Positions 10,398 through 20,552 are shown, counted from the first letter of the stretch. The stretch: 64,000 nucleotides of DNA from Trachythela sp. YZ-2020 (GCA_016169945.1 JADLSH010000027.1:434001-498000), one strand, 5' to 3'. The notes: a model not told the origin generated them from the letters alone. Program-made: numbers and translations.

Positions 10398-12604
10398 ATT
10401 ATTTTGGTGAGTCTTTCATTTGTTTTTATATATTTCATTCGCTTAAATATGTCAAAAATATTTTCCCGTCATTGGGTATTTTGTATTTGTCATTGTATAT
10501 ATGCATTTTATAATTTCATTGGATTGTAAATTAATTCAATATGCTAATTGCTAAGAATATAGTTTGTAAATTTCTCTAAATATTAAGCAAGTACTCGCTA
10601 GCGCATTTGTCTAGGAGTGTGACTGTTCTAAATTAAGCTGATATTGTGTGCATTGGTAGTCAAATTTGTAACGGCACGAGCTTTTAGGCAGGTTCTGGCT
10701 TTAATGTCATAATCCTAAGTCAATAAGATGAGGTCATCCTAGTACTAGTCGCTGATTGGCTCCAAGAACACAGACACACACTCACACGATAGCAATATAT
10801 CTGCATGCGCAGATACAAATATCGATTTAAGCTTAAATAATGGTTAAACCGTAAAGGCCGGGCTCCACTTGCACGTACGTACGCACAATTACACGCACGT
10901 ATGTGTTTATACTTTCGTGAAATTTGATTGGTTAAAAACTTGACGGCCGCACAGAAAGTAGAATACAGTTCCACTGTCATACGTACAAAAAGTTAGCCGC
11001 GACGGTCAAGATTAGCGATCATTTTCGAGTCACAGAGCATGCGCAAAATCGGCCGCGCTGGCCGTACGGTAAATACAGGATTATTTGTGTTAAACACATG
11101 GTATAAATACAATAAAAGTCAAATTTACTTAAATTATTATTCTAAAGTTTGAAAACACACCAGGTCTAATTCACATAAACACTGTTAGTTTCTCAAAACA
11201 ATTTGTATAATCATGAAATTTGGCTAACATTACCAAGTGCACTGTGAATGATTGATAGTAAGCACTGACATAATGAACTCAGAACACTGTTTTGAATAAA
11301 GCAAGCACAATTGCCATACAAAATGTCATGTGTGGCCATTTCCTCATAATTAATTAAGAGCTTACATAAAAGAGCATGTTATGTGAATATTATATTTCCA
11401 AAAGACCCAAGATGATTAATAAGAGCCTTTTACTAGACTTGACAGCATTGTATCAACAACATGGAGGAATTTACCTGCAAGAAAAAAAAACTAAATCTTT
11501 GGAGAAATGGCCAAAAACAGGGAAATTGTAAGGCAAATGTAGGCCAATAATGGCCAAGGTGTATTTAAAATCCAAGCCAAAGTAGAAAATGATTATGCCA
11601 GTTACTCTACCAATAATTTTGTAAACACAAAACAGTAAGATATGAATCAATACCAAATTGCTATAACATTTTCTTAAGGGGGCTGCAGTCGGTGATGGCT
11701 GACATATCCATATTCAGAGATAAAAATTTATATCGCGCGCATTTTTCCCAGCATACCCACTAATTTTTCTATGAAGCCTGACTAATAAAGATAATTTTAA
11801 GCCATATTTCAGAGAACGGCCAGGGGCAAAATCTTAAGATATGTTTATTTATATGCCATATCACCATTGAATTTGACAAAGCAAGCACCCCTATATTTAA
11901 GACAGCCATAAGACACTTAAACTCAAACAAATCAATGCGGCATTTCCTGACTCATAACAACCAATAATTGAGCAGCCTCGAGAAAGTTTTTGCATCTATA
12001 TTTACTTTATAACAAAGCAACACAGGAGCAATTTCATAAGCATGTGACAACATGACATTTTCACTGCATATAAAGTGCATTTGGCAATTACAACATCTAG
12101 CACATTTTTCCTATTAATGTTTCAAGTTTTAATAAAACAAAATATGATTTAACTTTCATAAAATACCTTTTCTAGCTAAAGGGCACGGCCAGATTTTGCA
12201 AAATTTAAAGAGCAATATGTGTCATGTTCTTCAAAATGTGTATTTTAAGACACCTGTAATTCCTGATAAGGAAAGACAAACAAATTATTGAACATACCTG
12301 TGGAAACAACAACAACTCAGCTTCCATTAACAGTAAAATAAGGACAGTTGCTTGTTTCCAGATTGATATATCCTGCTTCTTAAATTCAGACAATGAGTGA
12401 AAAATTCCATTCGCATATTTTCGAGTTCTTAAGCCGTAATATCCTTTGATATAAGCACCACAACTTATTCTTTCATGAAACACTTTAATTTCCATGAACA
12501 GTCCAGTAAAAAAGCACAAAAATCCTCTGAAAATTCATCTTTTCAACGTTCGAAGAATAAAATGGCAGTTGAAGAAATGCGCCCGCTATATTTTATACAG
12601 CGTC
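10398..12604. other. No convincing gene
   Basis: AT-rich sequence. A minus-strand frame at 12,205-12,519 is open and ends near a GTATG donor-like site (about 12,297), with protein-like pieces such as CGAYIKGYYGLRTRKYANG. It lies just downstream (minus sense) of the promoter-like inverted repeat at 12,605-12,840, so it could be a first exon. I do not recognise it and leave it uncalled. Confidence 0.3.
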
Positions 12605-12840
12605 TGCAAAATGCCCACCTGTTGCCCTCACTGAGCTTAATATATCTGGAGGACGTGCCGCTAATGTCAGCCTGGCAGAAAAGTGTCCGCAAAAACATGG
12701 CGGATTTTGGCATTTGCTGACGCCAATTGGTTCCTTTTGGCCATGGTATTGCCACTGACCAACCGCGATCCTAAGTTTTAAACAAAAGTTCTTTGCCCCC
12801 CTGGTTTTTGCACAAGTATTTTGAATTTTTTTAAAGCTAA
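12605..12840 (-). repeat. Left copy of a long inverted duplication (promoter-like)
   Basis: About 235 bp here are repeated in inverse orientation at 27,525-27,765. Shared blocks include GGAGGACGTGC, AAGTGTCCGC, AAAACATGGCGGATTTTGGC and CCCCCTGGTTTTTGCA. The ACATGGCGGATTTT block resembles a YY1-type GCCAT core. The two copies face each other across the 11.6-kb transposon. It may be a duplicated promoter/first-exon region or the ends of an older element. Confidence 0.55.
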
Positions 12841-12870
12841 AAATCTTGTTTTTTTCTGATTTTCTCCTAC

Positions 12871-13190
12871 TAGTAGGGTCAAAGCCTTACGTCCCGTGAC
12901 CAACCTTCGGCTAGTAAAGTTTTATGATTTATTTTCATTATTTAGGGTATTTATGACAAAATAAGCTTCCATGCCGGTCTTCAAAATCTGGGCAACAATC
13001 TGCAGAGCAAAAAATTAAAAAATGGGGACCGGCGGCCATTTTGAATAAATAATGTTTTTAGTAAATGGTATCGGTCTTGTCAAAAATACTTATTTGTGCG
13101 CTTTGCAAAATAATTTCGTCATAAAACAAACATTAGGAGCCTATTTAATAAAAACCTCGAAGTAAATAGCCAAATTTCGCCAAGAAAACG
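12871..13190 (+). repeat. Left TIR of the FEN1-like-nuclease transposon
   Basis: The outer 180 bp are almost identical to the inverse of the right end (for example CCTTACGTCCCGTGACCAAC and GGTATTTATGACAAAATAAGC). Similarity then continues with gaps through CTTGTCAAAAATACTTATTT to about 13,190. An AAAATGG-type GGCGGCCATTTT block lies at about 13,031-13,042. Confidence 0.8.
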
Positions 13191-13341
13191 TGTTTCATTT
13201 TTAACCTAACTATATTTATATTTCATGACGTAATATTAATTTTGCATGTTTATGGAAATATGACGGGATAATATGCAAATTTAACATGTAATGTGTTGTT
13301 TCCATCTGTTTTCTTTATGTTTTTCTTGAAAACTGTAAAAT

Positions 13342-13630
13342 ATGACTTCTAAAACACAGTTTTCTTGTCTTCTTCAATGCCAAAAACCGTGTGATGCATC
13401 AAATGCAATAGACAACTTAGGTAAAAAAGCATGGGAAAAACTCAAACTTAAAGCCTTTAACTGGAAAGGTCTTGATATGTTCGGAAATGTGTATGACACT
13501 GTGAATTGGCAACAGGGGCCCAGTGGTAAACATGTGCATGGTAATTGTCGTTTTGACATATCTAGCTCAGATAAATTGAATAGAGCAAAGATCAGGCAAC
13601 AAAAACGTGAAAGAGACTCAGCTTCTCATG
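13342..13630 (+). pseudogene. N-terminal zinc-module segment of the transposon protein (Gypsy-interrupted)
   Basis: The ATG at 13,342 opens 96 codons that run directly into the Gypsy LTR at 13,631. Visible features are CLLQCQKPCDAS near the N-terminus, a conserved WEKLKLKAFNWKGLD block, VNWQQGPSGKHVHGNC, and a basic end (AKIRQQKRER). The Cys and His spacing suggests a zinc-binding, perhaps DNA-binding, module. The same frame resumes at 19,709 after removal of the LTR element and one CATG copy, so this is the first part of the long coding unit and not a stand-alone gene. It lies about 150 bp inside the left TIR, which probably supplies the promoter. Confidence 0.7.
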
Positions 13631-13988
13631 TGTAACGTGTTTACCGAGAATAATCACACAAAGAGTCAACGTTATATGACTTTTATTTGTAAGAACAGTG
13701 AACATTACAAGACGAAGACTGAATCAGAAGACCTCCTGTCTACGGAGTATGTTATTATTTTATATCATTGTGGTAAGCGCCACATGTCAAGCTGGAAAAC
13801 GATGATAAGATACTATCTATGTTTACAAAGCTGGAACACAATGATACAGATACTATCTATGTTTACAAAGCTGATCAAATAGTATAAACCACAAAGAATG
13901 CGGTTTCTCTAGGTTAAGGGATTTCCTATTCTAATTTACATTAAATGCGCAGAAACCGCGTAGATTATATTAAACTAATATCGGTACA
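13631..13988 (-). repeat. 3' LTR of the Gypsy element
   Basis: 358 bp with TG...CA ends. It carries an internal near-tandem duplication built on GATACTATCTATGTTTACAA. It differs from the other LTR at three sites (GAG/GAA, TATTTG/TACTTG and CACAATG/CACCATG). Confidence 0.95.
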
Positions 13989-14000
13989 TTACTTCCCACC
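13989..14000 (-). promoter_or_regulatory. Polypurine tract of the Gypsy element
   Basis: On the minus strand GGTGGGAAGTAA abuts the 3' LTR, the expected position for priming plus-strand DNA synthesis. Confidence 0.75.
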
Positions 14001-14098
14001 TTAGGTTCTCGTCCTCGAGAACTAATTATGGTATACAAAAACGAAGTTAGTTACAGCATTTATTGAATAATATTATATTCCATACGACTGACCTATCA

Positions 14099-14458
14099 TT
14101 ATGGAACGTAATCTTGTTGCCAAGCAGGTGGTTGAATAACCTGTCGGAGATTACGTGGTCTTACCCGTAAGGGAGGAGCTTGTCTATCTGGCAATTGTGG
14201 TTGATCATTGTCTGGCTCCACAACCTGAATTTCACCTGTTTCCTTATAAGGGCAAACTAACTCTCCCCTAGAAGCCGAAATACTACCAGGCTTAAGATTG
14301 TTGTGATGGACAACAGTTTCTTTGCCATCACTAGATCTTATCCGGTAGTCTACCCCCATTTTCCTTACAACTGTATAGGGACCCAACCAGGATTTTCCAA
14401 ATTTCCCTTTCTTGGGACGATGTAGCCATACCGTCTGACCGGATAAAAGGCTTTCCAA
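14099..14458 (-). CDS. Integrase C-terminal segment with GPY/F module
   Basis: This frame overlaps the end of the integrase frame (14,365-15,285) and continues it after one frameshift. It contains WLGPYTVVRKMGVDYRIR, the GPY/F module found near the C-terminus of many Ty3/Gypsy integrases, followed by a polar, proline-rich tail. No chromodomain was seen. It is the final part of Pol, ending about 110 bp before the 3' LTR. The methionine of this open frame is internal and not a real start. Confidence 0.8.
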   Translation of the reverse strand: MESLLSGQTVWLHRPKKGKFGKSWLGPYTVVRKMGVDYRIRSSDGKETVVHHNNLKPGSISASRGELVCPYKETGEIQVVEPDNDQPQLPDRQAPPLRVRPRNLRQVIQPPAWQQDYVP

Positions 14459-15285
14459 TTGATGCTCTTGTCATACTGCTGTTTCTGTCTGGTGCGTGCA
14501 GTTCCTAAATGCTCCTTAGCAATTTGTCGAATGGTCCTAAGTGTGTTGCGCAGTGAATTTGAAAATTCGTGTTGAGTCATGGGATTTGTCAGTGGCATGC
14601 CTAATTCTAGCTCAATCGGAAGCTTTGGTTGGCAACCAAACACCATTTCGTATGGCGAAAAGCCAGAAGACTCATGTTTGCTTGTGTTATATGCATAAAC
14701 TATTGGATCAAGCCACAAGTCCCAATCACTTTGATTTTTCGAAACGAATGCACTTAACATATGTTGTAAAGTTCGATTTTGTCTCTCTACTAAACCGTCG
14801 CAACTAGGGTGATAGCTTGTTGTGCGTGACTTGTGAATGCCCATTATCTCACAAACGGAGTGCATTAAATTACTTTCAAAATTTCTCCCTTGATCAGAAT
14901 GTAAGACAGTAGGTGGACCAAAACGGGAAAAGATCTTACTTACTAAAATTTCTGCTACCGTGCTTGCCTTTTGGTCTTTGGTGGGAAAAGCCTCACACCA
15001 TTTTGTAAAATTATCCATGCACACTAAAATATGTTTGTTGCCCCGGGATGTTTCCCTCATGGGGCCCATGTAATCCATGGACCAAAACGTAAATGGCTCA
15101 CTTACTTCAATAGGTTTTAGAGGAGCCTTTGGAAGAGAGCTGGGTGATTTACTAGCAGTACAAACATGACATGACTTTACATAATCGTCAACAGATTGTC
15201 GCATATTTGGCCAATAAAACCGTTCTACAGTGCGTTCAAGTGTGCGTGTGATGCCTAGATGCCCAGCACAGGGGTTATCATGCAC
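14365..15285 (-). CDS. Gypsy integrase (zinc-binding domain and catalytic core)
   Basis: The segment starts in the HHCC zinc module (HLGITRT...YWPNMRQ...CHVC) and continues into the catalytic core. The triad is visible: D in FWSMDYMGP, D in LHSDQGRNF, and E in GLVERQNR, with exactly 35 residues between the second D and E. The role is integration of the cDNA into host DNA. The first residues of the zinc domain lie upstream in another frame, so there is a frameshift between RNase H (ending 15,306) and this segment, and another at its C-terminal end. Confidence 0.92.
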   Translation of the reverse strand: MHDNPCAGHLGITRTLERTVERFYWPNMRQSVDDYVKSCHVCTASKSPSSLPKAPLKPIEVSEPFTFWSMDYMGPMRETSRGNKHILVCMDNFTKWCEAFPTKDQKASTVAEILVSKIFSRFGPPTVLHSDQGRNFESNLMHSVCEIMGIHKSRTTSYHPSCDGLVERQNRTLQHMLSAFVSKNQSDWDLWLDPIVYAYNTSKHESSGFSPYEMVFGCQPKLPIELELGMPLTNPMTQHEFSNSLRNTLRTIRQIAKEHLGTARTRQKQQYDKSINWKAFYPVRRYGYIVPRKGNLENPGWVPIQL

Positions 15286-15305
15286 GCCAGCAAGAATATG
15301 CGAAA

Positions 15306-17180
15306 TTAAGGACTCTGGAACAACAATTCTAGTTCGTGAAAAATTACTTTGTCTTTTCTTTCGTGCAAGACAAGTAACACATTTTGTAAGAATATTTGTT
15401 TATAACGTCCCCTATATTGCCTAAGTCGACCTGATGACATTTGTGCAAGTGCCTGACGTACGGGTACCTTGTTTCTCTTAAGTTCAATAAGCTTTGTTAT
15501 ACATTTGTCTTCACTCTGTGCTTTGGCTAAATTGAACGTGGGATCTACTGATGTAGAAGACAAATAGGATTCCTTATCTTGCACACATTTTGTTTCGGAA
15601 ACGTTTTTCAATATACCTATATTTTTTATGGTGACAACACCTAAGTTATTGCATGTATCTAATGTAGATTGTGAGTTTTTGTTCACTTGAATAACTATTT
15701 CTTCTGTTTCGGTAGTGTTTTGTGAATCAGAATGCGACGTAGTTACTGTAGCTGAAACCTGTGAGGCTGTGCTGGGTAAATTTTCGCTAACAGGACTAAG
15801 TCGTGACAGAGCATCTGCATTATCATGGGCAGTCCCTGCACGATGCTTAACTGTAAAATTAAATTCCTGTAAATCCATGATCCATCTGGCTAGGCGCCCT
15901 TTTGGCTCCATGGTATGTAACCAACGAAGGGCATTGTGATCAGTAACTACTGTGAAGGAGCGACCCAGTAAATATACTCTAAAATGTTTAGTTGCATACA
16001 CCATGGCATATGCCTCTTTTTCTGTAGTTAAATATCGACGTTCACGTTCAGAAAGTGACTGAGAAGCATAAGCTACAACCCGTTCGCGACCTAAATCATC
16101 TTTTTGAGATAAAACGGCACCGACACCAAAGTCCGATGCGTCTGTGTGAAGTATAAATTCGCGGTCTAAGTTAGGATAAATCAATACTGGTGCGGAGCAA
16201 AGCAACCGCTTAAGAGTATCGAACGAATTAGAACACTGCTCATTCCAAATAAATGCTTTGCCAGTTTTCGTCAACTCCGCGAGCGGAGCAGCAACGCTTG
16301 CGAAATTAGGTATAAATCTCCGGTAGTACCCGGCTAAACCAAGAAAACTTCGCACCTCTTTGACAGAACGTGGTGCCGCCAAAGTCATAACTGCCTTAAC
16401 TTTTGCTGGGTTGGGCTGAACCCCCGATGCCGATATCAAATGTCCTAAAAACGAAACTTTCTGAGCGGCAAAAGTGCATTTGGATAATTTCGCACGTAAA
16501 TTATATTCACGAAATCTCGATAACACTGCGTGAAGACGAGCGCAATGTTCGTCAATGTCATTTGAGTATACTATGACATCATCTAAGTAACACAGGCAAA
16601 TTTCAAATGTCAAACCTGAAAGGACTATCTCAATGGTTCTCTCAAAGGTGGAAGGGGCTGTTTTCAATCCAAATGGCATGCGTAAAAACTCATACAACCC
16701 ATTATGTGTTGCAAAAGCAGTCTTTTCGCGGTCCTCGGGCCTAACGGGGATCTGCCGATAACCACTTTTAAGATCTAATGTACTAAAATATCGAGCCCCT
16801 TGTAGTGCATCAAGTGTGTCATCGATTCTGGGAAGTGGATGACAATCGTTTTTTGTAACATTGTTTAATTTTCTATAGTCCACACAAAAACGGAGATCCC
16901 CATCCTTTTTCTTTACGAGAACAATTGGGGAGGACCATGGGCTGGTACTAGGTTGAATGATATTTTGATCTAACATTTCCTTAACCTGACGGTCAGCTTC
17001 ATCGCGATATGTGTAAGGCAATCGTCTTGCACGCTGCTTAATTGGCGATTCTTCGCCTGTGTCAATTGTGTGAGAAGTAACTGTTGTGTGTCCTAATACC
17101 TTGTCATCGAAAACATCTGAAAATTCGACAAGTACATTCTCTATCTTGCGTTTATCTTCTGGTAGTGGAAGGATCATCAA
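15306..17180 (-). CDS. Gypsy reverse transcriptase and RNase H
   Basis: Landmarks in order are QNIIQPSTSPWSSPIVLVKK (RT motif 1 region), FSTLDLKSGYRQI, MPFGLKTAPSTFER, the catalytic YLDDVIVYS, and FLGHLISASGVQ. Then comes RNase H with LHTDASDFGVGAVLSQ, the TEKEAYAMVYA block and VVTDHNALRWL. The frame ends in shifted residues at 15,306, so the junction to integrase is broken. The start lies just downstream of a noisy duplication (17,130-17,925) that removes continuity with the protease. Confidence 0.95.
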   Translation of the reverse strand: MMILPLPEDKRKIENVLVEFSDVFDDKVLGHTTVTSHTIDTGEESPIKQRARRLPYTYRDEADRQVKEMLDQNIIQPSTSPWSSPIVLVKKKDGDLRFCVDYRKLNNVTKNDCHPLPRIDDTLDALQGARYFSTLDLKSGYRQIPVRPEDREKTAFATHNGLYEFLRMPFGLKTAPSTFERTIEIVLSGLTFEICLCYLDDVIVYSNDIDEHCARLHAVLSRFREYNLRAKLSKCTFAAQKVSFLGHLISASGVQPNPAKVKAVMTLAAPRSVKEVRSFLGLAGYYRRFIPNFASVAAPLAELTKTGKAFIWNEQCSNSFDTLKRLLCSAPVLIYPNLDREFILHTDASDFGVGAVLSQKDDLGRERVVAYASQSLSERERRYLTTEKEAYAMVYATKHFRVYLLGRSFTVVTDHNALRWLHTMEPKGRLARWIMDLQEFNFTVKHRAGTAHDNADALSRLSPVSENLPSTASQVSATVTTSHSDSQNTTETEEIVIQVNKNSQSTLDTCNNLGVVTIKNIGILKNVSETKCVQDKESYLSSTSVDPTFNLAKAQSEDKCITKLIELKRNKVPVRQALAQMSSGRLRQYRGRYKQIFLQNVLLVLHERKDKVIFHELELLFQSP

Positions 17181-17925
17181 TCGTTAAATGAAGTTTTTGC
17201 TTGTCAAACGAAAACTGAGTTACAGCACCTATCTGCTGAGTCGTGTATTTTATCATGCTTATAGTGCTGCACTACGATGAAGATGACAGCGGACAAAAGA
17301 CAAATTCAGCTACCTTACTTACTTTCTTCAACACTTCTTTCTAACGATTCATTCGTGATTCTCAAATGTTGTGTGTCTGTTGTGCGACTCCAACAAATGC
17401 AATATGCTTCTGTGCGTTGGTAAACCACAAAATAATGTGATGGTGCTATCATGCCTGTGTTGTGAAAGGTTTTGCAGAGTTGGTTTGCCTTTTAACACAT
17501 TTCGGTACGTGCTGGAATAACTAAAATCGATACAGTACATTTCTATCTTGCGTTTATCTCTGGAGTAAGTGGTTGATCAATCGAGTTAATGGTTTTGCTT
17601 GTCAAACGAAACTGAGTTACAAGCACCTATTCGCTGAGAAATGTGCTCTAGATTGGTGCCTGGCTATAGTGCTACGTGCAGATGTAGAAGCGACCAGCGG
17701 ACAAAATTCAGCTACCTTACTTCCTGTTGACTTAAGTTCAACACTTTGTGTTCATGTCTACGGATTTCAATGGACGTGTCTATTGTGCGACTCAACAACA
17801 AATATATGCAACTTGTATGCGTGCTTCTCGAATACAAAATAAAATGTGATGGTGCTTATCATGTGTGTGTGTAATGTTTGTGATTTGTTTTATTTCTAAT
17901 ATTCGGTGCGTTACGTGCTGGAATC
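17130..17925 (-). repeat. Noisy about 390-bp tandem duplication in gag-pol
   Basis: Segments of about 390 bp starting near 17,130 and 17,535 align throughout (TCTATCTTGCGTTTATC, GCTTGTCAAACGAAA, GATGGTGCT..., TTACGTGCTGGAAT) but differ by many small insertions, deletions and substitutions. No frame is open across them, although the region should encode the protease-to-RT linker. The element is otherwise young by its LTRs, so the pattern looks like uncorrected read sequence or a mis-assembly. A biological duplication cannot be excluded. Confidence 0.6.
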
Positions 17926-18754
17926 CATCGTCCGACAAAATGACAGGGATAGGGCCCTTAGTTTTTGATTGGATAAACATGGCTGTCTGATCGTTAACAT
18001 TTAAACAAGGTGAGCTAGCAGATTCTCGAGGAGAACCATCCTCCACTGTGCCAGATAGAGCTACAGTGGACCGCGCAATATCATGATCAATAAGAGGGGT
18101 TTTCCCATGACGTCCCACTAAATAATACTGTCCGGGGCCACTTAACTGAATAAATCGTATATCTAGACCACAACTGGTCAAGAAATCCCATCCTAAAACA
18201 CAGTCATATGGAATATTATCACATACTAAGAAGTTAGCATTATACGGTATTTTTCTAATGTTTAAATCTACATTTACACTACCTTTAACTGTAAGTGGGT
18301 TGCCGGTTATCGAGACACATTGTTCCGTGGAAGGTTGCTTCCTGAGCCGTTGTTCATCAAAGTCTATAACAGTATAAACATTACTATTCAGGAACGATCG
18401 CATAGAGCCAGTGTCGATTAAGGCGTTAATATTGACACCATCAATTGTACATTTAAGAACAGGATGAGAAGGCACAGTTTTAGAGGATGCAGTTAGAGGA
18501 ACAGAATCACTTACGTTCCGTTGTTGGTTGTTTCTTCGGTTGGCGCAGAATCGAGCGTAATGTCCAAATCCCTGGCATTCGTAACATTGAAGAGCCTGGC
18601 GTCTTGGTTGTTGTTGTTGTTGTTGTTGATTCATATTTCGGCAGCGATGATCTGGATGACCGGTCTCGCCACAAAGTTGACAAAGTGCGGTTGGCGGTGT
18701 TGGAGTTCGATCACCTTTAATTTCGCGTACATCAGCGACGAGTTGGGTAACCAA
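17792..18754 (-). CDS. Gag nucleocapsid and retropepsin segment
   Basis: Two CCHC zinc knuckles are visible, CQLCGETGHPDHRCRN and CYECQGFGHYARFCAN, separated by a glutamine-rich linker encoded by a TTG/CAA microsatellite (about 18,606-18,632). Further on, ALIDTGSMRSF carries the aspartic protease DTG active site, and CVLGWDFLTSCG matches the retropepsin C-terminal region. Roles are genome-RNA binding and polyprotein cleavage. The frame is shifted relative to the upstream gag segment and runs into the noisy duplication at its end. Confidence 0.9.
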   Translation of the reverse strand: MVTQLVADVREIKGDRTPTPPTALCQLCGETGHPDHRCRNMNQQQQQQQPRRQALQCYECQGFGHYARFCANRRNNQQRNVSDSVPLTASSKTVPSHPVLKCTIDGVNINALIDTGSMRSFLNSNVYTVIDFDEQRLRKQPSTEQCVSITGNPLTVKGSVNVDLNIRKIPYNANFLVCDNIPYDCVLGWDFLTSCGLDIRFIQLSGPGQYYLVGRHGKTPLIDHDIARSTVALSGTVEDGSPRESASSPCLNVNDQTAMFIQSKTKGPIPVILSDDGFQHVTHRILEIKQITNITHTHDKHHHILFCIREARIQVAYICC

Positions 18755-18814
18755 AGCCGTAAGACTCGTAATGTCAGCCGACTCCGTGTGGCAAGCCGCC
18801 GAGCGTAAGTCATT

Positions 18815-19327
18815 TCATTCCTCTCGTTGGACAGCCCGCCACCGTTGCACAAAGGAGACCATTTTCTCCAACGTCGGGCAAGGATCGTGTTCAAGTAGTT
18901 TGAGACGGACGTCCCGCGATAAACCTTTCATAAATTGCCGCGATAAAAGCGCTGTAACAGCGGCCGCTGGTAAAGTGGAGTCCGCTTTCTTGAGGAGTGC
19001 TTCAAGTTCCCAACGAAAGACAGCGGGGTCTTCGCCAGGGCGCAAAATACGGGCTTCAAACAGTGTATAGTTATTTTCCCGTTCCACTTGAGGACATAAC
19101 GATTCTGTTAATGCCGTTTTGAGAGCCCCCCAATCCGCCTGGGCTTCAGCAGACAACGTGTAGAAATGGGTAGAAGCGCGGCCATGGAGAAAGGCGGGCA
19201 ATTTCTTGACATTGTCTTCGTCTTTCCAGCCGTTGGCAGCCACGCAGGCCTCAAAATGGCGCAGCCAAACGACGATATCGCCAGTCTCGAAGCGTTCAGG
19301 TAAAATACTGGACTTTATTGTTGCCAT
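18815..19327 (-). CDS. Gypsy gag, capsid-like N-terminal segment
   Basis: The likely start is the ATG at 19,327 (MATIKSS...), just downstream of the PBS. The open frame itself extends back through the PBS without a better start. The sequence fits the retrotransposon gag/capsid fold, with WLRHFEACVAANGWKDED, FLHGRASTHFY and VFRWELEALLKKAD. One frameshift at about 18,760-18,890 separates it from the zinc-knuckle segment; that part is open in a second frame at 18,631-18,894. Confidence 0.85.
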   Translation of the reverse strand: MATIKSSILPERFETGDIVVWLRHFEACVAANGWKDEDNVKKLPAFLHGRASTHFYTLSAEAQADWGALKTALTESLCPQVERENNYTLFEARILRPGEDPAVFRWELEALLKKADSTLPAAAVTALLSRQFMKGLSRDVRLKLLEHDPCPTLEKMVSFVQRWRAVQREE

Positions 19328-19329
19328 TA

Positions 19330-19341
19330 CCGCTGCCACCA
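19330..19341 (-). promoter_or_regulatory. Primer binding site of the Gypsy element
   Basis: On the minus strand TGGTGGCAGCGG lies 5 nt inside the 5' LTR. It would pair with a tRNA 3' end reading CCGCUGCCACCA. I do not assign the tRNA species. Confidence 0.7.
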
Positions 19342-19346
19342 AATTA

Positions 19347-19704
19347 TGTAACGTGTTTACCGAAAATAATCACACAAAGAGTCAACGTTATATGACTTTT
19401 ACTTGTAAGAACAGTGAACATTACAAGACGAAGACTGAATCAGAAGACCTCCTGTCTACGGAGTATGTTATTATTTTATATCATTGTGGTAAGCGCCACA
19501 TGTCAAGCTGGAAAACGATGATAAGATACTATCTATGTTTACAAAGCTGGAACACCATGATACAGATACTATCTATGTTTACAAAGCTGATCAAATAGTA
19601 TAAACCACAAAGAATGCGGTTTCTCTAGGTTAAGGGATTTCCTATTCTAATTTACATTAAATGCGCAGAAACCGCGTAGATTATATTAAACTAATATCGG
19701 TACA
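19347..19704 (-). repeat. 5' LTR of the Gypsy element
   Basis: 358 bp, TGTAACG...GGTACA in plus orientation, three differences from the other LTR. It is followed at 19,705 by CATG, the duplicated target. Confidence 0.95.
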
Positions 19705-19708
19705 CATG

Positions 19709-20547
19709 AATGCCCAGATGATCACGACTTGGCAGGACCTGCACCAAAATGTCTCCGATCGAGCGTGGGTATCGTACATGACAAAAATCTCTGTGTGTGG
19801 TGTATGAAACCTGAAGACACCAAGCATCCTGAGCGCACGGGAAAATGGCTTCTTATTTCGTACATACCGGCCTGGAATGTCTTTAAAAGCCACACCGTAG
19901 TTCTTCCGGATGATGCCATGAGAGACAGGATCAACCGCCTTATCGATTCAATAACTGACCCCTTTTCAACTGAGATAAGATACCATCATAAGTGTTGGCT
20001 TAAGTACATTGGCGCCTATCAAAAGATTCCTGTTGAACAACAGCATAATCTCGTAAACGATGTGACATTTCGTGAGGCACAGACTATGTTTATAGATCAT
20101 GCTCGTAGGGTTATTTTTGAGGACCATGAGATAAGGACCCTGCAAGGGCTGCTACATGATTATAAAACCATTGTGGGTACTTATGGCTTCCCAACAACCG
20201 GGGTGAAATCGAGCTACATGAAGGAGATATTATTACGGGAATTTGGAGTGGGAATAGGCTTCCATGTACGTGCTCAGAAGAATCAAAGCGAGGTTGTCTA
20301 CGATACGGCAGGTGGCGCTTCATACATTGAGTCCACTATCTGCTCACTTGGAATAAGCAATGAACAACTAGTAGAGAACGTGGCTAGCAGACTGAGGAAG
20401 GAAGTCAAACAAACAACAACAATTCCTGGCCACCACAAGTTGTTGAGCTCGAGCAGGAGGAAAATCTCCCACCTCTTCTTGTTCAACTTATCTCATCACT
20501 CAAAAAACCTGGTCAGGTTGAGCAAGATGCCAAAGTCCGAGCTCTAG
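19709..20547 (+). pseudogene. Second zinc-module segment of the transposon protein
   Basis: This continues the frame left at 13,630. A second Cys/His module is visible (LCVWCMKPEDTKH ... RYHHKCWLKYI), then an alpha-helical region up to about residue 235. The last about 40 residues are out of frame: a one-base indel near 20,427 diverts the frame to a stop at 20,547. The alternative frame (VVELEQEENLPPLLVQL and on) runs straight into the 20,553 segment. No ATG is expected at the start because it is an internal piece. Its zinc modules could bind the TIRs. Confidence 0.7.
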
Positions 20548-20552
20548 CTTCA

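Larger units (their letters stand above)
13631..19704 (-). mobile_element. Ty3/Gypsy LTR retrotransposon
   Basis: Two 358-bp LTRs (TGTAACG...GGTACA) differ at only three positions. The element is flanked by CATG on both sides (13,627-13,630 and 19,705-19,708). On the minus strand the order is LTR, PBS, gag with two zinc knuckles, retropepsin, reverse transcriptase, RNase H, integrase, polypurine tract, LTR. The RT-RNaseH-IN order defines the Ty3/Gypsy type. No envelope-like frame was seen. Coding frames are broken in at least four places. The few LTR differences point to a recent insertion. Confidence 0.95.

Noticed and set aside
12861..12880. Assignment of the nuclease transposon to CACTA/EnSpm because of the 3-bp duplication
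   Set aside because: The termini read TAGTAGGG, not CACTA/CACTG, and the encoded protein shows no CACTA transposase features.
13342..13635. A stand-alone 97-residue protein
   Set aside because: The last codons are Gypsy LTR sequence, and the frame continues at 19,709, so it is part of a longer coding unit.
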